64,000 nt of DNA from NCBI RefSeq assembly GCF_048771995.1, contig NC_133063.1, positions 5,778,001 through 5,842,000 on the forward strand. The letters run 5' to 3'. How positions within the stretch are numbered: position 1 is the stretch's first letter; the number at the start of each line of letters is the position of its first letter. The DNA is from Taeniopygia guttata. Taxonomy: Eukaryota; Chordata; Aves; Passeriformes; Estrildidae. Below are positions 33,373-46,263 of this stretch, piece by piece. Made by a program: the position numbers and the translations under genes. The notes beneath the pieces were generated by a model that worked only from the letters and a program-made list of their open reading frames with translations, did no database searches and was not told the DNA's origin.

Positions 33373-36081
33373 GTGCAGCCACTGAAGAGCGCCCTACACA
33401 AAGACTAAATTGGCTCACAGATAAACCTGTCTGGGTAGAGCAGTGGCCGCTAAGCAAGGAAAAATTAAGAGCGCTCACTCAGACTGTGAAGAAGGAACTG
33501 GCCAAAGGCCATATAGTAGAAACCAACAGCCCGTGGAGTTCTCTGGATTTCATTATTAAGAAGCCAGGGAAGGACAAGTGGCGCCTCCTCCACGATCTGA
33601 GAAAGATCAATAATGTCATCAAGGACATGGGGTCCCTCCAATCAGGGATGCCTTCCCCATCTATGCTCCCCCAAAATTGGAAATTGGCGGTGATAGACAT
33701 AAAAGACTGTTTCTTCCAAATTCCCCTACACCCAGCTGATGCACCATGCTTTGCCTTCTCTGTGCCCTCCATCAACAGAGAGGTTCCCATGAAGTGCTAC
33801 CACTGGTGAGTTCACCCATAGGGGATGAAAAAGAGTCCTACCATCTGCCAGTGGTATGTCACCAGAGTTCTGTCCCCGGTGTGTGCCAAGTCGGGAAACT
33901 GCATCTTATACCATTATATGGATGATGTCCTTGATTGTGCCCACAGTGACAACGTGCTTGCAGAGGCACTGGAGGACACTACTGCAGCCTTGTCGGCGGC
34001 TGAATTTGAGTTACAAAAGGAAAAAGTGCAACAACTGCTGCCTTGGAAGTATCTCAGCCTTGAGATCAGCAACAGGACCATCATGCCCCGAAGACCAATT
34101 ATTAATGACAACCCCTCAACGTTATGGGACCTCCATCAGCTGTATGGGTCTTTAAACTGGATCAAACCCTGGCTGGGGCTCACCACGGGGGACCTATCCC
34201 ATCTCTTCAACTTGTTGAGGGGGACAGAAGAGTTGGATTCCCCGAGGGCTCTGACCCCACAAAGGGCTGCTTTGGAGAAAGTCCAGTCCACATTGGCAGG
34301 CAGGCAAGCCCACTGGTGCTGCGAGGGCCTGCCCTTCTGATTCATCATTCTTGGTAAGTTGCTGCACCTCCATGGGCTGATCTTTCAATGGGACACAGAT
34401 CAACGGGATCCCCTCTTAATCATAGAGTGGGTGTTCCTTGGTCATCAGATGTCCAAGAGCATCACCAGGCCACAAGAGTTGATGGCTCAGCTGATCATGG
34501 GGGCCAGGGCTCGCCTGCGGATGCTGGCAGGGTGTGATTTCATGTGCATTCATCTCCCTATTAAGACATCCACAGGGAGATTGTCTAAGGAAACCCTTGA
34601 GCACTTGCTTCAGACCAATAAAAGCCTACAGTTATCCCTGGACAGCTACACAGGATAAATTCTTATTAACCACCCAGGTCATAAATTATTTGAAACACAA
34701 TTTGATTTGATTCCAAAAAATATCCAAAGTAACGAAGTACTGACGGCATTGGCCATTTTTACTGACTTATCCGGAGGGTCCCACAAGTAGGTGATGACAT
34801 GGAAGGACCCCCAGACTCAGCAGTGGGAAGCCGATGTTAAGGCTGTGGAGGGTTCTCCACAAGTTGCTGAGTTGGACGCTGTCATCAGGGCCTTCGAGAG
34901 ATTTCCAGAACCAATTAATATTGTTACAGATTTGGCTTACATAGCAGGTGTTGTGTCCAGGGCAGAGCATGCAGTGCTCAAAGAGGTTTCTAACCCGGTG
35001 ATATTTGGCTTGCTCTCAAAATTAATTCATCTGGTTTCCCACCGAGAGCAACCCTTTTATGTAATGCACGTGAGGTCACACACCGACCTTCCTGGTTTTA
35101 TTGCAGAAAGCAACCACAGGGCAGATGCTCTGGCCGCCCCTTTACAGCTAGCTGGCCAACCAAACATCGTCCAGCAGGCCAAGCTGAGCCATCAGCTGTT
35201 CCATCAAAATGCCCCAGGTCTGCTCCGTCAATTCCACCTACGGCGTGACCAGGCCAAAGCAATTATGGCCGCCTGCCCTGACTGCCAGGAGTCCACCTTG
35301 CCAACTTTAAACTCTGGAGTGAACCCTAGAGGACTCCGCAGTTGTGAGGTGTGGCAAACTGACATTACACATATACACAGATTCAGAAGATTCCAGTATG
35401 TACACGTTTCCGTGGACACTCTCTGGGGCAGTCTTCACCTTGACCCACAGAGGACAAAAGGCTGCAGATGTGCAAAAACATCCTATTCAGGCATTTGGGA
35501 CCTTAGGGGTCCCCACTACCATCAAGACTGATAATGGCCCAGCCTATAATTCCAAGGCATTTGGTGAGTTTTTACAGGAATGGGGGATTAACCATCGGAC
35601 GGGGATTCCACACTTCGCCACCAGCCAGGCTGTGATAGAAAGAACCCATCAAACATTAAAGAAAGTCCTCCTTCACCAGTGGAGAGACATCCGAGCCTTG
35701 TCACCACAGCTCAGGCTCTGCAAGGCCCGTTTTACTATTAACTTTTTGAATTGCTCTTTCGATAGGCCAGAACCGCCAGTCCTGTGGCATTTTAAACAGC
35801 ATCAGCAATTAAAATCTGAAGAAAGACCTCCAGTATTAATAAGGGATCCGGACTCTGGAGAGATCCAGGATCCATACCAGCTTGTCATCTGGGGACGTGG
35901 ATACGCATGTGTGTCCATGTCCTCAGGAGTCAGATGTATCCCCAAGAAATGGGTAAAACCTTATACCCCTGAACAGCGAGTGAGTCCAACACAGAAAACC
36001 TCCCCAGACACCTTAGAAGATCCCACAAATGACGCAGTGTCATCGAATAGGAAACGCCGCAAGGGGAGAAGAGTCCCCTAA
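33147..36081 (+). pseudogene. pol: Retroviral pol, copy 2, broken
   Basis: Domain order is as in copy 1, with YMDD intact at 33915-33926. An additional TGA (33807-33809) precedes the shared TAG. RNase H reads TDLAY instead of TDSAY. A net 3-nt deletion lies near 34256. The integrase frame change is the shared one. The last stop is the TAA at 36079. Confidence 0.88.
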
Positions 36082-36172
36082 TCCTTTCTAACCTCCATCT
36101 TGTAACAGCAAGTGGCATTTCCTTTCCATTGTTGATTTATTATATGGTCTCTTTTTCTTTCAGACTTACATT

Positions 36173-36867
36173 ATGTCAACCTCTGTGATCCTGTTCCTCA
36201 TTTGGTTCCAGCATATGGCCCTCTACCAGTCCTCTCTGGACACATGGATCGTTCCGCAACCCCAGAAAAATGTCTGGGTAACCCTGGCCCATGCCCTCCA
36301 ACAAGGTCATCTGCAGCAGAAAATCCGATGTCCACCTGCCTGGTGGGGACTCCATCTAAGTTACAGTAGTATCCCACCTCTCTGCACACCATCCAAACTC
36401 TAATTAACAATGAGAACTCTCCAAACAAGTGGATGGAGATATTCAGGTATTGGGGGCTTGTTAACACCACTAAGACACCCATTGTGAACCCCCTGGTGCT
36501 CTGGCGGAAATGGGTGTACGATCTACCCTACGCCGACACTGAGCCCCAAGAATCTGAGTTATTGGGCTCCACAAAAGCCACCTACTGTGTCTACTTTGAC
36601 TATGAGCCCAGTTCTCGCCGCAACTTGTATGAGGATGTTAAGCAACATAAGCTTGAATTTCAGACAAACCAATGGTGCCAGTATGTCACCAAAGTGGGTG
36701 CTCCCTCAACTGATGGCTCATACAACAGGAAGTTGGACCGAGGACTGTTTTTGATTTGTGGAGATCGGGCATATCCAGGAATCCCCTCTTGCCTTCTCGG
36801 AGGTCCATGCACTCTGGGGCGTCTTTCCCTTGCTTTCCCAAATTCTAATTCAGCAATCAAAAAATAG
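36173..36867 (+). pseudogene. env: Retroviral envelope SU, copy 2, broken
   Basis: This copy reads through the site of the TAA found in copies 1 and 3 (CTACCCTACGCC here). It has its own TAG at 36367-36369 and shares the N-terminal frame change. The longest open part is 36433-36867. Confidence 0.75.
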
Positions 36868-37507
36868 AACCAAATTTACCAAACGGAGTGCAAATCAATT
36901 TGATGAACATTGCAATGCCAAAATCTACCATTGGGCAGAATCAAAAAGGGTTGCCATCTGTGTGTTCCTGCCATGGGTGGTGGCAGCCAAAGCACTAAGT
37001 GAATTGGGCAATCTAGAGTGTTGGGTGACAAAGCAGGCGAATTTGACCTCGACGGGCTTAAGTAATCTCCTCGAAGATGAGGAAATAACCAGGAAAGCTA
37101 CCCTACAAAATTGGGCAGCTATTGATTTTCTGCTACTGGCACATGGGCATGGGTGTCAGGAGTTTGAGGGGTTATGCTGCTTTGACTTGTCATCAAAGAG
37201 CCAGAGCGTCCATGCGTCCATCCGAGAGATGAAGAGCCTTATTGACAGTGTGAAGCAAGAAAACGAGGACTGGTTTAGAGACATGTTTAAAAACTGGAAT
37301 CTTTCCAGATGGGTAGTATCCATCATAAAAGGAATTGCATATCTCATTGTTGTTATTTTCCTAGTTTCGTTGGCATTTGGGATTCTAAAGCGCATCATTT
37401 CCACCTCCACCACCAAGTCCACGGCTTCAAAAATTGTAGTCGCCGCTGCTGTCACTACTGAAAACAAATGGTGGGAAGGCGACCAACAAGCAGTCACTGA
37501 AGTTTAA
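36758..37507 (+). CDS. env: Retroviral envelope TM, copy 2, open frame
   Basis: This 249-codon frame is the same length as in copies 1 and 3, with a handful of amino-acid differences. The CX6CC motif and membrane span are conserved. Expression as a free-standing protein is unproven. Confidence 0.7.
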   Translation: MEIGHIQESPLAFSEVHALWGVFPLLSQILIQQSKNRTKFTKRSANQFDEHCNAKIYHWAESKRVAICVFLPWVVAAKALSELGNLECWVTKQANLTSTGLSNLLEDEEITRKATLQNWAAIDFLLLAHGHGCQEFEGLCCFDLSSKSQSVHASIREMKSLIDSVKQENEDWFRDMFKNWNLSRWVVSIIKGIAYLIVVIFLVSLAFGILKRIISTSTTKSTASKIVVAAAVTTENKWWEGDQQAVTEV

Positions 37508-37567
37508 TACCCACGACATCATCTTTCCCCAAAGTTCCATCAAATGTATAAAATAAAAGGGGGGAGA

Positions 37568-38246
37568 TGTGGTGGTGTGTGTTTTGTGGGATTTTGCAGC
37601 GTTTTACTATATCAGTTAGAAGCCGACCCTGGGTCTCCGGTGAGATCACCAGGTGGTGGTGTGTGCAGCCATATGGGTGACGCTGGCACAAAGGTGTCAC
37701 GAAGATTCGAGACAGAGGGACAAAGGAGAGGACACTTGTATGTGGTTCAAGGAGACTTTATTCCATGAACCGGGTGAGGGACAAGTGCCAAAGAAAATGG
37801 GATCCGGCTAGAACTTATAAAGGGTGCGGGTATGAAGGGGTGTCACCATGTGATATCCAATGGAAACAGATTACATTAGGATTACATCATAGGTCATAAC
37901 CAATGGGGAAAAGCTGGGGAGGGGAGAAGCCTCAGGGGATCAAGTGACGGCAAGAATAGGGATGATTGACAAAGAACTTTTGAGAACAAAATGGGGGTAG
38001 TTACAGACTGACAGGAGGTGGGCAGCACAACTTGGATTGGCATGACTACTTTGGGGTAAAAGGGGAGGAACAGGGAGATTGAGAGTCAAGTGGTGGGAAA
38101 ACTTAGGGGTAAACAACCTGGGAGAAACCACTGTGAAGGAAAGAAATAGGGGGTACAAGGAACATACCAAACAAAACTTTCTAACAATAAATTTCTAACT
38201 CATACAGTAAAACGCTGCAAAATCCCACAAAACACACACCACCACA
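37568..38246 (+). repeat. 3' LTR-like element with long inverted ends, copy 2
   Basis: The 679-bp counterpart of 8544-9224 follows the purine tract at 37558-37567. The inverted ends and the TATA and AATAAA signals are kept. Confidence 0.65.
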
Positions 38247-38541
38247 GTCCAGCTGGAAGAAGTCTCCTGGTTTTTGCTCAGAAGCATTAGTGGCCAAAGA
38301 GCACTGATGTGGTTCCTCACATCCCACTCCCTTCTCACTGCTCAACTTCTCCAGGTGGGATTAGTGTGTTCTTGGAGTTACTCTTAGATGCCTTGAGCAG
38401 TAGCTTATGGACTAGGAGGGCTTTTTGTGTTGCTTTGTAGCAGAGGAGAGCTTTGCAGGCTTTTTTTGGCCTGAGCTGTAGGGAAGATCTGGTTCTCTGC
38501 ACTCTGTGAGTTCACAAACCAGCCCAGGGTGGCTGCTATTG

Positions 38542-38578
38542 TGATGTCAGGGGCCACATCCCAGCGTTGCCAAGGCAA
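38542..38578 (+). promoter_or_regulatory. Candidate CRE-like plus RFX X-box, kinase gene 2
   Basis: TGATGTCA (38542-38549) and GTTGCCAAGGCAA (38566-38578) are identical in sequence and spacing to unit 1. Confidence 0.45.
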
Positions 38579-38749
38579 AGTTGCTGTGCCCAGGCCCGGC
38601 AGGGCTCAGTGAGCAGAGCAGCTCTGTGGCACGCTGACTGCAGGCGGAACCTGCTGATCGCCGAGGTCTCTGCCAGCAGGACTCGCAGGATTTTTGGTTT
38701 TTCCCCGCAGGCGTTGTCTGGTGCAGACTTGGGCAGCGCTGCTCAGGCC

Positions 38750-39909
38750 ATGGAGAGAGTGTGTGCTGCAGTTTGCACGGCTTTCTCCGTGGCCTATTCT
38801 GGGTACTTTTTCACCCAGCTGGCACGTAAGTGGACGGTTTTGTGCAGTGTGGCATATGGACACCAAAATGCCACCAAGAGGCCTTGAGTTGGGTAAAGCT
38901 GCTGTCAGCAGCTGCAGCTAAGAAGGGGGTGTCTCTAGCCAGAGGGGCCTGGGCAGCATTTGTAATGTAGCCTGCAGGGGCTCCCCTCCTCCCGTGCCAT
39001 AGCCTGTGCCCATGGGGTCTGGAATCTTCTCTGTTTGCTGGCTCAGGCCAGAAAACTTCCAAGATAGGAGGACTGGGAGAGCTTGGCAGGAGTCCTTGGA
39101 AAAGCTGTGCACTGCTCTCCAGCACTGAGGGAAAGTCCTTCAGTTCAAGTCTTCTTGTCTGCATTCCCTCATCCCAGCATGTGCCTTTGGAACTTGACAC
39201 TTCCTGAGTGCTAAAAGAGCCATTCCTTCTGGGATGAAATCACAGGATCAGCTTGGAAAAGGCCTCTGAGATGGACATTTCAGAGCAGTTCTTGTATGCT
39301 CCTGAACCCAGGAGCTGTTCCTGCACTGTGTCACCACAGAACTGCCACCATGGCTAAAGGGGACTTGGGGGAAGCTTTTTTGGGGAAGGGTTTTCAGTAA
39401 GCTCATGGTAATTGCTGCATGCAATCCCTTCAGAAAACTGAAATCCAGGGAAGAGAGGAGCTGTAGCTCCTGCTGGGTGGGGTGGGGCAGAAGCTGGAAT
39501 GCCTGTTGCAGAACCACTGGGACCTTCTCAGTCTCAAGTTTCTATGGGTTGAATGGCCAAAGGGAACAAAATGTAGACACGAGGCAGTAGTTTGTGCTGT
39601 TGCCTTGCTGTGTGACACAAGGGTTGCTGCTGGAGTGATGGAGTGAAAGCAGAATGCTCTGTCTTTGGTTGCTGACTATTTGGTGGGCTTGCCCAGCACA
39701 GGCAGTTTCCTTACAGCATCTGCTTCTTTTTCCCTTTTGTCTTGCAGGTCACATCACCCGTGCCTGGAGAGAATCCGCTCCTTGGGTGAGTGGGAAAGGA
39801 GCCTTTGGTGTGGGTAGCATTTGACAATTGTGGAGCAAGCTGTGAGCTGGGCCTGGTGCAGTCCAGTGCCAGCCTGGTTGGATGAATGAAAGAACAGTCC
39901 AGGCTCTTT

Positions 39910-39951
<42 letters not shown>

Positions 39952-42900
39952 TCTGCAGGAGGAGTTGGATCCTGAGCTGTTTCTCCAGTTCCTTTTTAGA
40001 GCTTTTAAGCAGCTGAAAGTGGGGTTGCTTGGTGCTTGAAGCCATGATGGAAGTTCTCCTGTACAAGAGAGTGCAGCCCAATCTAACTGGCCCATTTTAC
40101 TTGAGTTTGAACAATTAGAATGCCATTTCTCTGCAGATGATTTCTCCTTAGTGCATCTGGCTCTAGAGCTGAATAGAGAGGTTACCTGTCCCTGACACTG
40201 CTGTCTATCTGCAGAGCCCAAAACAGACCTCTGAGCCTCCTCTGGATGCATGTCTTCCTGAAGAAGAGGCCAAATGGGAGGAAGATTCCGACCAAAGTGC
40301 ACCTGCTGCCACTGCAGGGCCTGAGCATCCAGCATCAGTAAGTGGCAGCTCTGGCTAGTCCTGTGGCTGGAGCAAAGCAGCGCTGCAAGTTTCTGAGCAG
40401 ACAGCACCTGCCGTGCCTGGCTGAAGATGCTGAGGACTGGAATCTTTCCAGCTCTCCCAGAGCAGTTCCCCCAGCCTGTGAGGCCGGGAGAAGGGGTGTG
40501 GAACTTGGACATTTAGGCATCACATTCCTACTGTTCTGACAGGGGCTGGGAATTTGTCTCAGCAAGAGTCAAGGGGTAGCAATAGCACCAGCACCTGCTC
40601 CGGCTGCCTCTGCACCCGAGGAAGAGGCTGAAGAGGAGGAAGGTGCCAATGAACCTGCCCCTGCTGTCAGCCCGAGGCCTGAGCAGCCAGCATCAGTAAG
40701 TGCCTGTTTGGGTTAGCAGCTTCCTTGGTGACATTTTGTCCCTCATGTAAAAGCAGGGTTTGGGTTCGGGGCCTTGAGCTGGAGAAGTGGGTTGCAAAAG
40801 CTGAGAGGTGAAGAGCCCTGGATGTGGCCAGCAGCATCTTCCTCAGGGCTTGCATTTGAAATGAGATCGGAGGGGCATCTCTGCCAGGCACATTTGTGAC
40901 CCAAAATAATTTCTTGTCCCAGAGCTCCAGCTCCTCTGTCGTGGCACCTGCACGAGCTGCAGCTGAAGAAGCCTCCAGTGCCCAAGCTGGAAACTCAAGC
41001 AGGAGCAGCTCGTGCACCTGGAGCACGACTAGTTCCTCTGGCAGCATGGAGCTGCTGGGAGAGAGGACAGAGGACAAGTGCCTGGCCATGCTGAGTACGT
41101 CCTTTGTGACCCTTGTGTGCCGCAGCAGTGCCTGGTGTGTGCATGTGTCAGCAAGAGCTGTCCCAGCTCCTGTTCCTCCTCAGCTGAGTGCCAGCTCCTG
41201 AGGCCTCCCCACAGGAGCTGTTGCTGTGCTCTGAGGTGGGGAGGGATCGCTGGGCTGCTGCTCCTGCCTCGGAGGGCAGCTGGGCCTGGTTTGGCTTTGC
41301 CTGAGCTTCCCTCTAGGCAAAAGGCAGAGCAGAGATTGTTTCTGGCTGAGCAGGAGGCTGTGACCGAGCAAATGAGGAGGCCTCCAGGAGCTCCTGTGGG
41401 GCCCAGCTCCTGTGGGGCAAGGCCAAAGTCATCTTCAGAGCTCAGCCTGTCCTAAAAGCTGAGGGACCTCATTCCTAAGGCCCATCACAGTAGGGTAGAA
41501 CATCAGCTGCTGCTCTTGAGCGGCAGAAGGGCCTTGTTTAGGCAAAGTCCTGCTTCAAGCTGGAGTTCTTAGCTTTGCTGGAGGCACTTTGCAATATTCT
41601 TCCTGTTCTGGAAAGGGCAGCTGTTGATAAAAATGGATTCCAGAACCCAAGATGCCTTGCATGTTTGCAAGGATTAAATCTTTTGTTGACTGTCCCAGAG
41701 TCTTCATTGCCCGAACAGAAAGGTTGTGTTTGTCCTGCTGCCCTTAATGTCTGTAGGCAACAATCACTTCTCTTGCTTACACTTTTCTGTGCCCTGTCTC
41801 TTCTGGCTGTTTCTTGATGTGCTTAGATTTTAGTTTAGACTTCTAGTTTTGGACAGGCCATCTGTGCTGCAGGGCTGCTTGTCCTGCTGCTGTTGTTTTT
41901 AAGGTGGTGGTGGTGTGGTGGTGTTGTTGTTTCCTGAGGGAGTGAGTTGAAAGGGCACAGTGTCCCAGAGAGTGGGGCTGCCTTTCTGATCTGCTGCAGG
42001 GTGGGATCTCTTTTGAAGGGAGCATCTTTCCTTGGGATTTTTACAGAGATGCTGGTGAGTGAGGGAGATCCTGAGGCTAAATACACAGAACTGGAAACAA
42101 TTGGCAGAGGGTGAGTGCAGCCACAGTTCCTTCCATTTACTGTTTGTCCCTGGACTGTTTTCCTCTTGTACTGTGGATTCCTGCACTTGCAGGGACTAAA
42201 GGACTTCTTCTTTCTCTGCGGCTGTTTTGTTTCTAGGGGTTTTGGCACGGTGTGCATGGCACTGGAGACTGCCACAGGAGAAGAGGTAAGCGTCAAGCAG
42301 CGCCACAGCTTCTGCAGAACTGTTTTAGGACAGCATTTGATCTGTCATGTCTGGAAGAGTTTGCTTTGTTGCTGTGAAATGGAGAATGCCAGTGGAATGA
42401 TCAAGCCCCCTAGAGGTTGTCCAGCAGTTTTGCTCCATGTTTTCTGGCAGAAATTGACTTTCTGCTTGCAAGAGGAGTGTGAATGAAAATGGGGATGATA
42501 AAGTAAAGCCATGGGGGAAGTCTGTGGGAACGGTGAGTGTTGTTAGAGCTTTGAGGTGGACAGCATAGACCATGTTTCTGCCAGGTTTCCAAGGCAAAGG
42601 CTATCTGGCTTTTTGTCCTGGCAGGTGCCCAAGCAAGCGGTCTGATGTCCAGCCACAAGGCAGCTTGGCCCAGCCCAGCTCTGTCACCCCATCATCACTG
42701 TCTCTGTGTTCCCCTGGTGGTTCTGTGCCACCAACTTTGGTTCATGTTTTCCATGTTGTTTTAGGTGGCCATAAAGAAAATTAGTCTCCTGGAAGAGAGC
42801 AACAGCGAGGTGTGCCTGAATGAAATCCAGATCATGCGTGGCAATAAGAATGCCAATCTTGTGACCTTTGTAGACAGGTGAGTGGTTCTGCTGTTCTGCC

Positions 42901-45900
42901 ATGAAAGGTCATTCACATCCTGCAAGCCAGAAGTTCAACCACTCCTTTGGTGGCTGGCAGAGGATGGAGCTGTTAATTCCTGCTTCTGGGCTGATCTACA
43001 GCGTCCTGGGAGGAGATTGCATTGGGGCTGCATTCATCTTTGCTGGCATACATAGTTTGAAGTGTGCTTTCAAAGACCGGCCTTGGCCCTTTCTTACTGA
43101 GCCAACAGCCTCAAAGTTCCTGTCCTCTCTCCACATGGTTTCATTTGTTTTGGCATTTGATTTTTTCCCACGGGTCTCCAGTGCTGACAAAGCGCTGTAG
43201 ATTGTATTTCCCTTGGCGTGTTGCATTGGTGTGGATACCAAGCAGCCTTTAGACTGCATAGAGTTCAAGCCCTGTAGAGCATTGTGAATGACTATTCCGC
43301 CTGTCTTCCTCTGAGAGAGACACAGGAGCAAGAATCCATCAGGTCATGTAAGTGCACACCTTCATCTCCAGGCTGTTGTTTCCTCCTTTCAGCTACCTGG
43401 TGGATGAGGAACTCTGGCTGGTGATGGAATACATGGATGGAGGTTCTTTATACGATGTCATCAGGGAGACTCATATGGCAGAAGGAGAGATAGCAGCTGT
43501 CTCTCGGGAGGTAAGGGATGGCGCTTGTGCTTCCCATGGCCTGGTCGGGACGGCCCTTCCAAATGGGTGATAAGGAGAGGAGAGATTTCCCCTTCCAAGC
43601 TTCCTTTCTGCCTTTCTCTTATGCCTGGCAGTAGCAGGAGCAGATGAAGTGCCTGCCAATGTGCCTGCCCTTCTTCTAGTGTGTTTGTGTTTGCCTCTCT
43701 AAAGCCTTGCCGGGAGCCTGTGTGTGCTGCATTCCTTCCCCACAAGAGCAAAGTGGCTGGTGGCACCATGTTGAGCAAGTGGCAAAGACAAAGAGATACT
43801 CACAGGACTCTCACAGAGCTCAGCCTCAAAGGAGAGCCTTGCACCCCAAGTGGTGTTTGCAAAAGCAGACACTGTTGTCTGGCTGCAGAGAGTACAGGCG
43901 CTGCAGCAGTGCACCTTGAGTCTGTGTTTGCAGGGCACTGGCCAGAGCAACAATTGCCCTTTCCCTTTCAAAAGCAAACAGCCACGCCCTTAGAAAAGCT
44001 CTGCTGTCCTCGTGTTGGAGCAGCCAGCTCTGCTGCCTTTGCCAGCAGCCTGGCCTGCCGTGGCTCCGCATCCCCCAGGAAGTCAGTCTTGCAGGTGTGC
44101 CACTGCCCTGCTTGTGGGACGCAATCCACTCAGGCTCGTGTTTCTTTTTCCTCTCTCAGTGCCTGCAAGGCCTGGATTTCCTTCACTCCAAGCAAGTGAT
44201 CCACCGAGACGTAAAAAGCCACAACATTCTCCTGGGCTTGGACGGCTCTGTCAAGTTGGGTGGGTGTTGCTGGCCAGGCTCAGCCGTGGCGGGCTGCGGT
44301 GTGGGGCTGCCTTTGGGTGCTGCCGCTTCCCTGGTGCCTGTGGCAGTGCAGGCTGCCCTGCTGCGAGCGCAGAGCACAGCCACAAGGTGCAGGGAGCTGT
44401 AGCTGGGCAGAAGGGGTCAGGAGTGCCTTTGCCTTGTGTGTGTCCCTTCCCCAGCAAGGCAGCAGCAGTCTAATAGCTTCAGGGGACTAAAAGCCACTGC
44501 CTGAAGTCGGGGGCTTTTGCAAAGTGGCCAATTGCGTATTTCCTCAGCTGCAGGCTCGAGGAATGGCAGCATGCCCCTGGTACAGCTGGATTCCACACTG
44601 CCTTCTTAGACACTGATTCAGTGGGGAATTCTTTTCTTTGCTCTCCTTTTTCAAGCTGGCTTGATGTGAGTGTTTTTTCTCCTCAGCTGATTTTGGCCTT
44701 TCTGCTCAGCTCACCGCTGAGCAGAGCAAACGAAGATCACTTGTTGGGACTACTCACTGGATGGCCCCAGAAATTTTCACAAAGAAGCCCTACGGCCCCA
44801 AAGTGGACATCTGGTCCTTTGGAATTGTGGGGATCGAGATGGTGGAAGGAGCACCTCCTTACCTGATGAACACCTCCCGCACGGTACGCTGCAACTCCCC
44901 TCAGATGCTCCTGTCACTCTGACTAAATCTACTCCCATTCTGCTGCCTGGGAATCTTGCTAACACCTGACAATGATAGGTGCCAGGCTGCATAGTCTCTT
45001 ATGCTTCTTGCCCAGATTATCCCCTTGGCATTTCATCATGAATAGCACAAGAAAATCACTATGCCTTTTCCTTGATGGAAGCTTTGCCTAAGAGAGCAGT
45101 GAGCAGCTTTACCTAAGGGAGCAGTGAGCTGCATTTTATGGGTGGAATCCTTGGAAATAGTAAAGTTAGATTAAAGTCTGTCTTCCACCTCGCCTGTAGA
45201 GCTGGTGTCAGTGCTGAGAGAAGCAAAGTGTGCTGCTGCTGATGGAATTGCTCCTAATTCCATCAGCCAATGAAATCAGGGGTCAAGGCAAGAGCCTTTG
45301 CATGTTGGACTGGCTACGGCTGCCTCTGGCTTTGGGTTCTTTTAGTAGGGGTAGGAAAGGTATCTCCCTCCCTCTGGCAGGGAGTAAAGAGCCACTGGGG
45401 AGTGGAGCTTGTCCAGTGGGGTCTGTGTGAGCAGTTTGGGGTGTGGAGGAGACAGGTGGAGCGTGGCATTTCCTTCTTCTCCAGGTTCAGCAGCTGATAA
45501 TCACCGGGGGCACCCCGAAGCTGCAGAAGCCCAGGCAACAGTCGGCTTGGCTGCGAGACTTTCTGCGCTGCTGCCTGGAGACGGACGAGGACAGGCGCTG
45601 GTCTGCCCAGGAACTTCTGCAGGTAAAAGGCAAAGCGGCTGCCGGGTGCGCCGGCCGCCCGCTGCCAGGGGCTCCTCGTCTGCTCAAGTCCAAGGCGGCA
45701 GATGGGCCCTGCTCCTGAGAATCTCCAGTCTGGGGGCTTTTCAAAGGAAAACAGAGGAGAATCCTGGCCTGGCATGGGTTGGAAGGAGCCTTTCCAGGTC
45801 GCCTAGACCAAATCTCTTTCAGCTGAAGCCATCTGGGTTAATGGATTTGTGGGATTGGGAGCCGTGTTTGGCTCATGTAGCATGGTCCTGGATGTGGAGA

Positions 45901-46100
45901 CAGAGGTGCACAGAATGCCCTCCTTTGTGTATCTTTCTGCTTGCCAGAGAAAGCCAGTTTCAGCCTGTGAGGTCAGTAGATATTAATTTCTTCTTTTTCT
46001 CTTTGGGCAGCATCCTTTTGTAACCTCAGCCAAGCCGACCTCCAGCCTGACGCCTCTGATCATGGCAACGCAGCAGTTTATGGCCGACAGGAGATACTAG
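38750..46100 (+). CDS. PAK3-like: PAK-like serine/threonine kinase, gene 2 (exon 4 acceptor deleted)
   Basis: Exons: 38750-38825, 39748-39785, 40215-40337, (exon 4 remnant about 40586-40695), 40923-41094, 42047-42110, 42237-42285, 42765-42877, 43393-43510, 44160-44259, 44687-44883, 45485-45622, 46011-46100. No exon contains a stop in phase. A 293-bp deletion removed the exon 4 acceptor and first bases, leaving its donor. Exons 3 and 4 are both 123 nt in phase 0, so skipping exon 4 keeps the frame and would give 425 residues. No obvious substitute AG keeps the frame. Kinase motifs are complete (HRDVKSHN instead of HRDIKSHN; activation loop [11 protein letters not shown]). Predicted functional by sequence; expression is unknown. 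Confidence 0.82.
39911..39949 (+). repeat. (CAG)13 microsatellite in intron 2, kinase gene 2
   Basis: Thirteen uninterrupted CAG units occur at the position of the 21-unit tract of unit 1. Confidence 0.95.
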
Positions 46101-46187
46101 CCCTGCAGGAGGCCATTGGTGTTTTTTGTAGTTTCTAGTTTCTAGCTGATAGCTCATAGTTTCTAGTTTGTTTAGATTGATAGTGTA

Positions 46188-46193
46188 AATAAA
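46188..46193 (+). terminator. Polyadenylation signal, kinase gene 2
   Basis: AATAAA lies 88 bases after the stop codon, as in gene 1. Confidence 0.75.
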
Positions 46194-46263
46194 TACGATT
46201 ATACATAAAACCTTTACTGTGCTGGAAGTCTCCCTTTGTTCTCACCCTGTGAATTAGCTCTAA

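Larger units (their letters stand above)
30392..38246 (+). mobile_element. Endogenous retrovirus copy 2, decayed
   Basis: Gene order is as in copy 1. It lacks the gag TGA of copies 1 and 3 and their SU TAA. It has its own lesions: a 324-bp insertion in gag, a changed protease motif, an extra pol stop and an SU TAG at 36367. The 5' LTR is missing here as well. Confidence 0.9.

Noticed and set aside
40586..40695. Cryptic acceptors in the exon 4 remnant of gene 2
   Set aside because: The nearest AG sites give 110 or 104 nt to the donor, neither a multiple of three, so exon skipping is the simpler in-frame reading.
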